DNA of 64,000 nt from Coffea arabica (taxonomy: Eukaryota > Streptophyta > Magnoliopsida > Gentianales > Rubiaceae): NCBI RefSeq assembly GCF_036785885.1, contig NC_092322.1:11616466-11680465 (forward strand), in the 5' to 3' direction. The notes below the pieces were generated by a model. That model made no database searches, was not told the DNA's origin, and saw only the letters and a program-made list of their open reading frames with translations. A program made the position numbers and the translations under genes. Of the stretch, positions 22,792 to 32,959 are shown in pieces. Each line of letters opens with the position of its first letter. Within the stretch, counting starts at the first letter, position 1.

Positions 22792-24356
22792 TCATCCTTG
22801 TACCCCCGTTCCTGCTCCACTCTCTGGCTCCATTTCTTCCTCCTCGTGCTGCTGGATCTCTACGGCTCCACAAGTTGGGACCTCCTCGGCTTCACGTCTT
22901 CCTCCTGCAGGAACATCCGCAGCCTCTCCTCGCCCTGCTCCTGTTCCAGCTAATTGAACCTCCCCTCCTCCAACCTCCTGCTGCAACTGCCTGTCCCTGT
23001 ATCAAGACCAAGAGCGCTTATTACATAGCACAACACATGAAAACAATAGATTAGTAAGGTCTATTACATGACGTTGGACCGGAGGCGTCAAGATCCACTG
23101 TGCTTCTGGATCAGCAGCACCATCAGGCCGCATATTACACGCCCCAGTTTTATAGTGTGGACAGTATATCAAACGGCAGCCTTGAAAGTTAACTGGAACT
23201 ATCCGCTCATCCCCCTTCGCGAGGCACCGGAAGTAGTATTTTCTACCCCACCCAAAAACCAAGAACAATCCATGCCCAAACTCTACGGCAGCAAACATTA
23301 GTGGATATAACACTGACTTTTCAAACCCATGTTCAGTTTGCTTGGTTATGAAATCAACCAAAGCAAAGCAGACATGAACGCTCCAGAAGCCTATCCCAAG
23401 TATCCCGAGAGCGTCGCCCCACTTAGACCCATCCCCAGCATACCCTACAGGAATGCACTTACACCTTCGTTTAAACTCAACTCCTTCGCTTCGGCCCAAG
23501 AGGCGATAGCTAAAAATCGACCAAGCCCACCCAGCCAAAGCCACTAGAAGGGCAACCAATGCGGGTATCTTCCGGTTTTCCCAGTACACGGCGGATACTT
23601 CTGCTCCCAGCCCTAAAATGGCGGGGGCAAGCTGAATGAAGAGGTGATTTTTGGTGGGTAGATAGACCGACCTAAATCAGTCCTTTCTGAGATGAGGTGA
23701 GGTATCTTTGTTTGTCCGAAATGGATGGCGGGGCTTCTCCCCTGGGATCACTCCGACGATCAAGTTAGTATGAGAACGGGAAAATAGTAGTATATGAGAA
23801 TGAACAGTGTGCTTACTTGTTAAGAGTGCCTGGAGAGTATTTATAGAGTGGAAGTAAAAGGTAGGACGGGGGCTCATGCTGGTGGGACCCACATCCTGGT
23901 ATTACGGCTCTGTTCCCTGTCAGGAGGTCTGACTCTGACACTGTAGCCGCCTGGGCAGGGTGACGGGGAGCTTTACGTAGTAGCCATTAAAAGCATCCGG
24001 TACTTTTCAGATAAAGCACTGGCTCTGGACGATGTCAAAGGTGTTGACATCATTAGCGTGCAGCTGAGGTGGAAACTTGATGAGCAGAGACTGCCTACGT
24101 GGTAGACTAGGGACCCGGTCGAGCTCAGGGGTCGTGCTCAGGTCATGATTACGCTCTGATGAGAGAAGAAATGGGTTCACCTCGGCCTTGCGGGGTGACC
24201 GAGGTGAGCATCCTCATTGAAAGACGAAGAAGTATATATTCAGCCGATCTTGAAGGAAAACCCAGAAAAAAAAAAGAAGAAAGAAGAAAAAGAACGATGA
24301 TTCATCAAAAGCTTGGAAAACTATACCTGAGGAAGAAACCGCGTCTCACACTTCAT
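22792..24356 (-). CDS. Gene X copy 4: the only copy with an upstream exon; LTR in intron 1
   Basis: Exon 1 is 24356-24327 from the only in-frame ATG (MKCETRFLPQ) to a GTATAG donor. Its frame stays open further upstream to a TAG at 24489-24491, so the exon may be longer or internal. Exon 2 is 23631-23068, exon 3 probably 22986-22792, for a predicted ~262 residues. Hydrophobic segments lie at about residues 32-50, 83-105 and 116-137. A Cys cluster lies at 162-175, and the tail is acidic (QQHEEEEMEPESG). Intron 1 now contains the 580-bp LTR 23637-24216, which ends right at the acceptor: the duplication CTGAA supplies the splice AG, and the LTR end CACCTCTTCA could act as the pyrimidine tract. 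It is divergent from the N-acetyltransferase-like gene at 25701. I do not recognise the family; this is the likeliest functional copy. Confidence 0.62.
23637..24216 (-). repeat. Solo LTR B, right boundary of the array
   Basis: 580 bp, same family and orientation as the element 1 LTRs, with its own variants (TCCTTTCTGAG, GAACGGGAAAATAG). Left flank is CTGAA (23632-23636), right flank is TTGAA (24217-24221), a 4-of-5 match taken as a mutated target duplication. It carries no internal element sequence, so it is a solo LTR. Confidence 0.85.
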
Positions 24357-24525
24357 CGTCAAGAAATGAAGAAAATGTCGTGCCTTGCCTGTAGACCCCC
24401 CAGAATCAGAGATTTGTCTGTTCTGGAAAAGTTGGGTTCTCTTGTATGCTTTCTCAGGCACCTCAAAGCTGGTATTTAATGTCCGGGGCTAGGACACGCG
24501 TCTTACTGTGCTTCGTTCTTTTCTT

Positions 24526-24816
24526 TTTTCTTTTTTTTTTTTTGATAAGGGAAAATCCTTGCATTGCAAATCAGCAATAGCGGCCTCAGTAACCGGCTTG
24601 GGGAAATTTACAAACCAGACCCTACTTCCCTCAAAAGATAACGTTAACTTAGACATGATGTGAGCGGGGACATTATTGGTCCTCCTCACATGACTAACCT
24701 TAACAGAATCAAAAGAATGCAGCATGGTCCTGATGCCTTGGAATAAGTTGCCCATCAATGACAAATCAGGTTCCTTGCTATTAATCTTTTGAACAATATT
24801 TAATGCATCCCCTTCC
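24526..24816 (-). mobile_element. 5'-truncated LINE tail (RNase H end) upstream of gene X exon 1
   Basis: The minus strand encodes the end of an RNase H domain of plant LINEs (SHVRRTNNVPAHIMSKLTLS, then VWFVNFP and ending near DLQCKDF). It is followed by TTATCA and a poly(A) stretch (plus-strand poly(T) at 24530-24543). The word TTCTTTTCTT occurs at both edges (24516-24525 and 24817-24826) and may be the target duplication, although it is low in complexity. Only ~290 bp remain. It sits about 170 bp upstream of gene X exon 1, in the shared divergent promoter interval. Confidence 0.7.
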
Positions 24817-24826
24817 TTCTTTTCTT

Positions 24827-25700
24827 AAATCCATAATTTGTTATGGATTTAAACCATCATGGGTTTGAATTCACCCAATGATAAATAAAGTAAAGTGGTT
24901 GGTTACTGGTGAGGAAAATCCATAATTTTTCAAACCAAGAATAAAGGCCTTGTTTGGCAGACAAGTTTTTTGTTAAGTTTGTTTGTTATAAGTTTTTTAA
25001 AAATTTTAGATACAATAACCTCAAAAATTTTCTCAAAATTTTTAAACTATACATTTCAAAATATTCAAAAATTTACACACTTCAAAAAATTTTTTAAAAA
25101 CTTTTACAGTAAATTACAGTAAAATTTTAGACAAACACTCAAACAACTCACTTGTCAAACGAGACAGATCAATCCAATATACATCTTGGTATTGATAAAA
25201 CCGATTTATATCCAATTTTTAAAAAAATCTTAAAATAGTTTGAGAATAAATATTAAATTTGATTTCTAAATTTCCAATTACTAGCCGAATTATCATCGAA
25301 TTTTATGTTAGATAGGATATTATATACTATTTAATAATATCACATACTGATATTAAATTCATTCTTGAGCCTTAATTTATTTTAAATCAATTTTTTTTAC
25401 TTGCTTCTAGAGTTTTAAGTATTATGGAATTACGGGTTATTCAGTCGAAATTCGATTATTAATATTTAATTTACCGAATTAAACTTTAAACTGTAATTAA
25501 AGAAAACCAAAGATTTTTTTTAAAAAAAAATCGTTATGGATTACTTGGCGATGGGCACTCCTCATTTTCCAATTATTCGTTGCACTCCGCTGGTCTGTAA
25601 CCTTTTTTGTATTGCTCCTTTAGCAGCTGTAGTTGGCGCGAAGGTCAAAGTCAAACCGGAGAAGCGAAACTAATACTACTATTATAGTATTATCATCAGT
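24827..25700. other. Intergenic interval between divergent gene X and the N-acetyltransferase-like gene
   Basis: Very AT-rich, with many AAATTTT words. The right end (about 25550-25700) is less AT-rich and should hold the promoter and leader of the plus-strand gene starting at 25701. No coding frame was seen. Confidence 0.45.
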
Positions 25701-26246
25701 ATGGCATCGGCAGTGGTAACAGTCGCAGTCGACGACGGCGAAGCTACGCCACTACTGCAGAGTGCTTCAGATGACTTTCCGAGGAGGAGAGAATCATCGG
25801 CGATTAGAGGAGGAGGAGGCGGAGGAGGAGAGATCACCGCTTCAGTCTCTGCGGAGGAGCCTGACAGTAACGACGGGTCAACACCACCCGTGGCAACCGC
25901 ACCAAAACAACGCCTTGTGTCTCTCGACGTTTTCCGCCGTCTCACTGTAGCTGTACGTCTCTGCAATTTCACCGCCATTCCACCCTCACCTGCTCACCCT
26001 CTTTAGCTTCTTCTTCGTCTTTTTTTTAAACTTTTTTCCCATTTGTATGGTTTGGATTGCTGATAATTTTGTTGTTAAATATTGTTTTTTTTTTTGGGTT
26101 TTTGGCAGCTGATGATTTTGGTAGACGACGCTGGAAAAGCTTTCCCGTCTATAAATCGCGCGCCTTGGTTTGGAGTGACACTTGCTGACTTTGTTATGCC
26201 GTTTTTCCTCTTTGGAGTTGGTGTTCCTGTTACTCTCGTCTTCAAG
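25701..26246 (+). pseudogene. Heparan-alpha-glucosaminide N-acetyltransferase-like gene, first two exons only
   Basis: Exon 1 is 25701-25952 (84 codons) and exon 2 is 26109-26246 (46 codons), both phase 0 with GT-AG borders. Exon 1 encodes a soluble N-terminus with a dileucine-type word (ATPLLQ) and ends QRLVSLDVFRRLTVA. Exon 2 reads LMILVDDAGKAFPSINRAPW and then DFVMPFFLFGVGVP. These are the first membrane segment and following loop of the DUF1624/HGSNAT-like family, multi-pass proteins related to the lysosomal enzyme that acetylates heparan sulfate; the plant role is not established. The family motif normally reads FRGLTVA; here the Gly is Arg. No third exon occurs before Tat element 2 (26795) or after it (to about 38200), so the gene is probably broken, or it has a very long intron. 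Confidence 0.72.
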
Positions 26247-26794
26247 GTGCTCTTCCCCATTCCTTAATTACCAAACTTGAGTGAAGGATCACCTAATGGT
26301 ACTTAATTGGTGTGGAACTTCATAACTTATTTGCTGTGAAACTTTGAAAGAAGCGAAAGTATGATTTGTGTCTGTTTTCTGATTTTACGTGTCTTTTTCA
26401 CATTGAGTGGGTTTCTGAGATATGGAGTAGACAAGAGGGTATTGTGATGATGGGATGGGATGGGGAGGACACGCCAAAGAAGAGGAGGGCCGATAATTAG
26501 ATGAAGAATGGAAAAAGAACAGCAATGTGAGATTTGATTATGGTGGTTGGTTTAGGTCGAGAGAAGAAGATGAAGCCCCTTGGTCTGTTTCTTATAGCAG
26601 AACATCGACTTGCATTGATTTTGAATTTTGCTCATATGCATAAAAATAACAATGTTCTTAAATATGGAAAATATATCAATATTGATTTAATTACGCCTAA
26701 CTACTACACTGTTAAGAAACTAGCTCCATTCTAACAAAATAAAGAAAAAGAAAGAGGAAAGTATCAGCTCTACTGTTGTTGCCTTGTTGTTCTT
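26247..26794. other. Intron or remnant up to Tat element 2
   Basis: Begins with the GT donor after exon 2 and runs to the left target duplication of Tat element 2 (TTCTT, 26790-26794). No exon-like frame with homology to the N-acetyltransferase-like family was found. Confidence 0.5.
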
Positions 26795-27265
26795 TGCAGA
26801 CGCCCCGTTGTGGGCCCGGACACGTGGCAGCCCGGGAGGAACCGAGCTGGGCCTTGGCCCCCAGACTCCTGGGAGCAGCCCTGGGCCGTACCAACTAGGG
26901 CTCCCAGGGGAGGCGGAGGTCCAGCCCGAAGAGGTCGGAGGAAGTCCCCCCGAGTGCGGGGTACTATCTATACCGGGCAAGTCCCGCGTCCTGCGGAGGT
27001 CGGACTCCCTCGCAAGTATAAATAATAGCACACATCCCCTGTACAAGGTACGCTCACTATTGACAATTTACTTTGGACAGTTGCTACTTCCCGTGAACCT
27101 TACTCACCGGAAAACTAACTTGGCCGTCGGAGCGCCCTCGGGGACAACCCTCGGACCCCCTTTGTTAGCTCATCTTCTCTGTTTTGCAGGTCTTGGATCA
27201 GCTCTCCCATCGACACCCCGAGCTGATCAGATCAGCTCTCATCGGGGAAGCTCTGCGCTTCTTCA
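26795..27265 (+). repeat. 5' LTR of Tat element 2
   Basis: 471 bp, TGCAGACGCC...CTTCTTCA. A TATA box (TATAAATA) lies at 27017-27024. It differs from the 3' LTR at five positions by eye. Confidence 0.95.
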
Positions 27266-27267
27266 GT

Positions 27268-27287
27268 TGGCGCCGTCTGTGGGAACC
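27268..27287 (+). other. Primer-binding site of Tat element 2
   Basis: TGGCGCCGTCTGTGGGAACC begins two bases after the 5' LTR, identical in its core to the site of element 1. Confidence 0.85.
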
Positions 27288-27310
27288 GTAAGGTAAGTAA
27301 GATTGCGTCG

Positions 27311-28978
27311 ATGGCCCGGACGCGATCCAAGCGTACGGCAGAGAGCACCGGCCCTGGGGGCGGTGAGGGGTCCCAGCGGAAAGAGGCCGGGGCGTCCCAG
27401 GGCGTCGGTGGCTCGGCCCTTTCAGGGGAACGGAGGCAGCAGATCTTCCAGTTCGTGACGGAGAATCTCCCCATGCTGGAGGATATAATTCGGCAGGCAA
27501 AGGAGGGAGAGGGGGCTGGGGGTGCACAGACCTCCAAGGCCAAGGGAAAGGAGAAGGAGTTACCCCCTGATCCTTCGGAGGATGAGTCGCGCGACCAGCC
27601 CCCTAGGAGAAAGCGACCCCGGACTCCTCCCCGCCCCTGAGCCTCGGTGGTCGGGGACAGCGAGAGATATTCCCGCGACAGGTCCGCAAGGAGCCAACCC
27701 AGAGACCCCTCTCCGAGGAAGCCCACACGGAATGGGTTCGAGCATTCCCCTGCTCGGTCTGTCAAAAGCCGGCCCCGCGATCATCTGGACCCTGCTCGGG
27801 ACGAACTCGAGCAGATCTTGAGGCCCCGGCTATACGAAAACAACTATGTAACCTCGCCCTTTACCCGGGAGATAGAGGACTACCCCTTACCCCGGAGGTT
27901 CAAGATTCCGAGCATCGAGATGTACGATGCCTCTACAGACCCGGAAGACCACCTCTCGGTATTCCTGACGCATATGCGCCTGCAAACCGCCGCGGATGAG
28001 GTTCGCTGCAAGACCTTCCCTATGTTTCTAAAGGGGAAGGCGCGGCTCTGGTTCCAGGGACTGAAACCGGGATCTATACGGAGCTTTCCCGAGCTGGCCC
28101 GGCAGTTTGCAGCCCAATTCGTCTCCTCGAATGTTTACGCGAGGAACGCAACCCACCTGATGTCCATCAGGCAAAGGCCCGACGAGTCGCTGAGGAATTT
28201 CATGACCCGCTTCAACGCGGAGAGCTTGCAGGTCAGGGACAAGGACGAAAAAGTGGTGATGGCCGCCTTCACAAACGGGCTCAGGGTGGAGGAGCTTTTC
28301 TACGATCTGGCCAAGAATCCTCCCGTAAACCTGGAAGAGCTCCTACGCAGGGCTCACGAGGCTGCCAACGCGGAGGAGGCGGGTCGCCTAAAGAAAGAGT
28401 CAGATCGGGAGATCGGAGATCGTAAAGGCCGGACCAACCCCCTGGAGGTGAAGGAGGCCCCGGCCAAGAAAAATGTCTTTGATCGGCTCTCGAAGGAGAA
28501 GACCCCTGCTCTGCCACCACTCTCAGAGAAGACCTACACCCCTCTAACACGGCCCAGAGCTCAGATCTTGGCCGTCATGGAGGCGGAAGGGCTGGGAGAT
28601 CGGCCGCCCAAGATGGGGACGCCCCGGAACAAAAGGAACCAGGACCAATATTGCGCCTTTCACCGTGACGTCGGACACGACACGGAGGGGTGCTGGGCCC
28701 TGCGTAAGGAGATTGAAGACCTGATCCAACGTGGCTTTCTAGGTCGGTTCGTACGCCGACCAGGTCAGGAGTTCGGGCGCAACCATTACGGGGATAGGCG
28801 TGAGGGACAGCGTCGCGACCGTCCAGAGCGGCGGGAGGCTCCTCGGAACCACTCTCCCGACCAGGATACCCAGAACCTGGTGGGAGTGATAAACACCATT
28901 GCGGGAGGTCCCACGGGGGGGGACAGTCACGCAGCCCGGAAGAATAAGCGGCCACCCCCGAAGGGGACGACTCCTTGA
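27311..28978 (+). pseudogene. gag of Tat element 2, one in-frame stop
   Basis: One frame from ATG 27311 (MARTRSKRTAES) to TGA 28976-28978, about 555 codons, interrupted only by TGA at 27638-27640. The N-terminal part is basic and proline-rich. The core carries the retrotransposon gag domain (YDASTDPEDHLSVFL; FPMFLKGKARLWFQGL; MSIRQRPDESLRNFMTRF). The C-terminal part has a zinc-knuckle-like stretch (YCAFHRDVGHDTEGC) and a conserved GVINTIAGGPTGG close to the end. In element 1 that motif continues into protease in the same frame, whereas here the frame ends shortly after a run of eight Gs (about 28913-28920). This suggests a one-base indel, though programmed frameshifting cannot be excluded. 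Confidence 0.88.
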
Positions 28979-31900
28979 AGCGTCTGCGCATGGACGAGAA
29001 GATTACCTTCGGACCCAGGGATGCGGTTCCCTTGGCTTCCGGGAACCATGAAGCTATTGTGATAGACATTGTCACCAATAACTATCGGGTGAAAAAGGTG
29101 TATGTCGACCAGGGTAGCGCGGTTGACATCATGTTCTATCGCGTGTTCAAGGAGTTCGGGTTAAGGGATGACCAGCTGACCCCGGTCCGGACGCCTTTGG
29201 TGGGTTTCACCGGACCACCCATCAGCTCGGAAGGGATGATCACCCTGATGGTCACAGTAGGTCAGGCTCCCAAGTGTCGGATCGTTCCCGTTAATTTCGT
29301 GGTGGTCAAGCAGTCGTCCCCGTACAATGTGTTCTTGGGGAGACCTGCCTTGAACGCCCTCCGGGCTATTCCCTCTACCTTTCACCTCAGCGTCAAGTTC
29401 CCCACCCCTGGGGGGATAGCCGAGGTGCGCGGCGACCCAGAGGTAGCCAGGGCTTGCTACCTGGCCACTCTCCGGGGGCAGGAGAAGGTGGTCGCCCAGA
29501 CAACCTGTTTGGAGCCCTACATCCCAGGGGATGAGGCCCAACAGCTGGGCACCCAGGATGAGATTGAGGAGTTCCCCTTGAGGAAGGAACGTCCCGACCA
29601 GGTCATCCGCATTGGGGCATTGCTGCCAGCGAACGAGAAGGAAGGCTTGAAGGCCTTATTGAGGGAGTACTCCCAGGTCTTCGCATGGACGGTGGATGAC
29701 ATGCCCGGGATCCCTACGGACCTGGCCGTCCATCACCTCGACGTGGACCCTCACTTCAAGCCAGTAAACCAAAAGAAAAGGAGTTTCGCCCCCGAGAGAA
29801 ATGAAGTGATCAGGGCGGAGGTCGGCAAGTTGTTGGAGTCCAAGATCATCCTGGAGGTCTACTACCCGACCTGGCTGGCCAACCCCGTCCTGGTCAAGAA
29901 GGAGGATCTGACCTGGAGGATGTGTGTAGACTTCACAGACCTTAACAAAGCCTGCCCAAAGGACTGCTTTCCCCTGCCTCGAATTGACAGGTTAGTAGAC
30001 TCTACTGTGGGTTTTGACGTTTTATGCTTTCTGGATGCCTTTAAGGGATATCACCAGATAGAGATGGCCGAGGAGGACCGGGACAAGACCTCCTTCATCA
30101 CCGAGGAGGGAACCTACTGCTACAGGACCATGCCCTTCGGATTGAAGAACGCGGGAGCAACTTACTAGCGCCTGGTGAACAAGTTATTCCAAAACCAGGT
30201 CGGCAGGAGCATGGAGGTTTATGTGGACGACATGATCGTCAAAAGTCGAACTGACCAGCGCCTCATACCCGACCTGCGGGAGGTCCTGGACATCCTACTG
30301 AAGAGCCGGATGCGCCTAAATCCGACGAAGTGCACTTTTGGGGTCAGATCGGGAAGGTTTCTCGGTTTCCTGGTGTCCCGAGACGGAATCCGGGCCAACC
30401 CGGACAAACTCCAGGCCATCATGGACATGGCCCCTCCGAGGAGCGTGAAGGAGGTCCAACGGCTAACAGGAAGGATGGCCGCCCTGAATAGGTTTCTCTC
30501 GCGCTCCGCGGTCCGGGGGCTGCCCTTCTTCCGAGTACTGAAAGCGCCGAAGGACTTCCACTGGACTGAGGAGTGCCAGAAGGCCTTCATCGACCTAAAA
30601 ACTTACTTGGCCGAGCTACCATCTCTGACAGCCCCAGAGCCGGGGGAGACCTTATTCCTATACCTATCCGCCTGCAACGAGGCCGTCAGCGCGGTCCTGG
30701 TGCGGGAGGATGAGGGGGCTCAGAGGTCGGTGTATTACGTAAGCCGAGCTCTACAGGGGCCAGAGACACGATACTCGCCAGCCGAGAAGTTGGTCCTTGC
30801 CTTGGTACATGCGGCACGCAAGCTCCGCCCTTACTTTCAGGCTCACGGCATTGTAGTCCTGACTGACCAACCCTTGCGTCAGATACTCACCAAGCCAGAG
30901 GTCTCGGGCAGAATGACCAAATGGGCTGTCGAGCTATCCGAGCACGACATCGGCTATCAACCCCGCAAAGCCATCAAGGCCCAGGCCTTAGCGGATTTCC
31001 TTGCTGAGGGGGCTAGCTTGAGTCTAACTGAGCTAAGCCCCCAACACGAGGAGCGGCTGCCGAAGGAGCCCTGGGTGTTGTTCGTGGACGGGGCCTCCAG
31101 CAAGGAAGGAAGCGGGGCGGGTCTGCTACTCATTTCACCTACCGGGGAAGAACTGACCTACGCCCTCCGATTGGACTTCCCCGCGTCCAACAACGAGGCC
31201 GAGTACGAGGCCCTGCTCACAGGATTGCGGATAGCCCACCAGATGGGAATAACCGCGATCCAGGTCAGGAGCAACTCACAGCTCGTCGTCCTTCAAGTCC
31301 TTGGGGAGTACGAAGCCAAGGACGAGGTTATGAAGAAGTACCTGGCCAAAGTACGAGAGGCCGTGGCCTTGTTCGAAACGTTCGAAATCGAGCGGGTGCC
31401 AAGGTCCCAGAACAAGCGAGCAGACGCCCTCTCAAAGTTGGCGTCCTCCTCATTTGCCCACCTGAGCAAAGAGGTATTGGTGGAGGTGCTAAAGCAGAAA
31501 AGTATCGATCAGGTCCAGGTCCTGGCTATAGACAGCTCGGCCACCTGGATGACGCCCCTCGTTGACTTCCTCAACTCGGGTGACCTCCCCGAAAACAAAG
31601 CCGAGACCCGACGCATCCAGCTCCGAACTGCCAAGTACGCCTACGCCGGGGGAACCCTCTACAGGAGGTCGTACTTGTCCCCCTGGCTAAAGTGCGTGAC
31701 GCCCGAGGAAGGTGATTACGTCCTGCGCGAAGTCCATGAAGGAATATGTGCGGCCCATGTGGGGTCCCGAGTGCTGGCTAAGAAGTGCCTCCTTTTGGGC
31801 TACTATTGGCCCTCCGTCTTCCGAGACGCAGCAGATCTGGTCCAGAAATGCCGAGCCTGCCAGGTGCACGCTTCGCTGCGCCATCAGCCAGCTCGGGAGA

Positions 31901-32778
31901 TGGTCCCCATCCACAGTCCTTGGCCCTTCGCTCAATGGGGGATAGACCTCCTGGGTCCCTTTCCCCGAGCCCCGGGAAGATATGAGCACCTCGTGGTAGC
32001 CATAGACTACTTCACAAAATGGGTGGAAGCGGAGCCCCTGGTCTCTATCTCGGGGAAGGCAATTCAAAAATTCTTTTGGAAGAGCATAGTTTGCCGGTTT
32101 GGGATTCCGCATGCCCTGATATCCGACAACGGCCGCCAGTTCGCAGAGAACCCTTTCCGCAGCTGGTGCGCCGAGCTCGGAATCAACCAACACTTCACGT
32201 CGGTTGGTCACCCCCAGGCCAATGGCCAGGTGGAGAACGCCAACCGAACTGTCCTGCAAGGGTTGAAGACTAGACTGGAGTCCGCCCAATCGAGATGGCT
32301 GGATGAGCTCCCAAGTGTCCTCTGGGCCTACCGCACTACGCCCCGGGCGGCAACCCAAGAGACCCCGTTCTCCCTAACTTATGGAGTAGAGGCCGTGGTG
32401 CCCGCGGAGGTCGGCCTTCCTTCACCCAGAACGCAGAACTACGTGGCAACCTCCAACGAGGAGGAGCTCAGGTGCAACTTGGACTTGCTCGAAGCCAGGC
32501 GGGAGGAAGCGGCTGTTCGGATGGCTAAGTACAAAAGCCAACTCGCGCGCTATCACAACGCCAAAGTGAGGACTATGCAGTACCAGCCAGGAGACCTCGT
32601 CCTGAGGAAGAACTTGATAAGCCGAGTACACGGCTCCAACAAGCTCGACCCAAATTGGGAGGGCCCCTACAAGGTCCTTGAGGCGAGCCGAGCTGGCTAT
32701 TGCAAGCTCGCCAAGATGGATGGATCTGAAGTACCTCGGACTTGGCACTTCTCCAATTTGCGGTTGTTTGTAGCGTAG
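28975..32778 (+). pseudogene. pol of Tat element 2: protease, RT, two RNase H, integrase; one stop
   Basis: A single frame of ~1,268 codons broken only by TAG at 30166-30168. At that position the aligned residue of element 1 is Gln (ATYQRL), so CAG-to-TAG is likely. Domains in order: protease (KKVYVDQGSAVDIMFY), reverse transcriptase (RMCVDFTDLNKACPKDC; catalytic YVDD at 30220-30231), RT-linked RNase H (VYYVSRALQGPETRYSPAEK), a second, archaeal-type RNase H (LFVDGASSKEGSGAG; NNEAEYEALL), and integrase. The integrase has its H-H-C-C zinc region (HEGICAAHVGSRVLAKK; CRACQVH) and catalytic D-D-E (GIDLLGPFP; SDNGRQF; GQVENANRT), then a C-terminal YQPGDLVLRK segment. The dual RNase H is diagnostic for the Tat lineage. 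No ATG is needed at the start, since it would be read as a gag-pol fusion. Confidence 0.93.
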
Positions 32779-32959
32779 GTTAAACCAGGGTGTTCAGTGG
32801 CCTGTTCTCTGGAATCCGAATTTTTGTTTTCTCATTCAATCACAGCTCGTTTTAATTTTCACTTGTACTTGTTTCATTTTTACAATTTTCAAACCTGCAC
32901 CTTACACTAGCACATTCAGCATTCCCTCGCTCAACGTCCTAGTGGGGGGCTAGGGGTAG
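32779..32959. other. Spacer after pol of Tat element 2
   Basis: T-rich non-coding spacer between the pol stop and the tandem-repeat block. Confidence 0.5.

Larger units (their letters stand above)
13887..24216. repeat. LTR-bounded tandem array: five LTRs alternating with four gene X segments
   Basis: The order is LTR (13887-14467), segment 1 (14468-16322), LTR (16323-16903), segment 2 (16904-18760), LTR (18761-19341), segment 3 (19342-21198), LTR (21199-21779), segment 4 (21780-23636), LTR (23637-24216). The period is 2,438 bp between corresponding genes of copies 1-4. Each segment starts with GTATC and ends with CTGAA. All LTRs have the same orientation. Copies 2-4 are nearly identical in their left halves (for example GAGAGGGGTGAATTC, where copy 1 has GAAAGAGGTGAATTC). 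The three internal LTRs share variants (GAGCCTGACG, GACAATGTC) that are absent from the outer ones. The pattern fits repeated unequal homologous recombination between two flanking LTRs. Confidence 0.93.

Noticed and set aside
28900-28978. Programmed -1 frameshift at the gag/protease border of element 2
   Set aside because: Element 1 has gag and protease in one frame at the same place and the border here follows a run of eight Gs, so a plain indel is the simpler reading; left as an alternative only.
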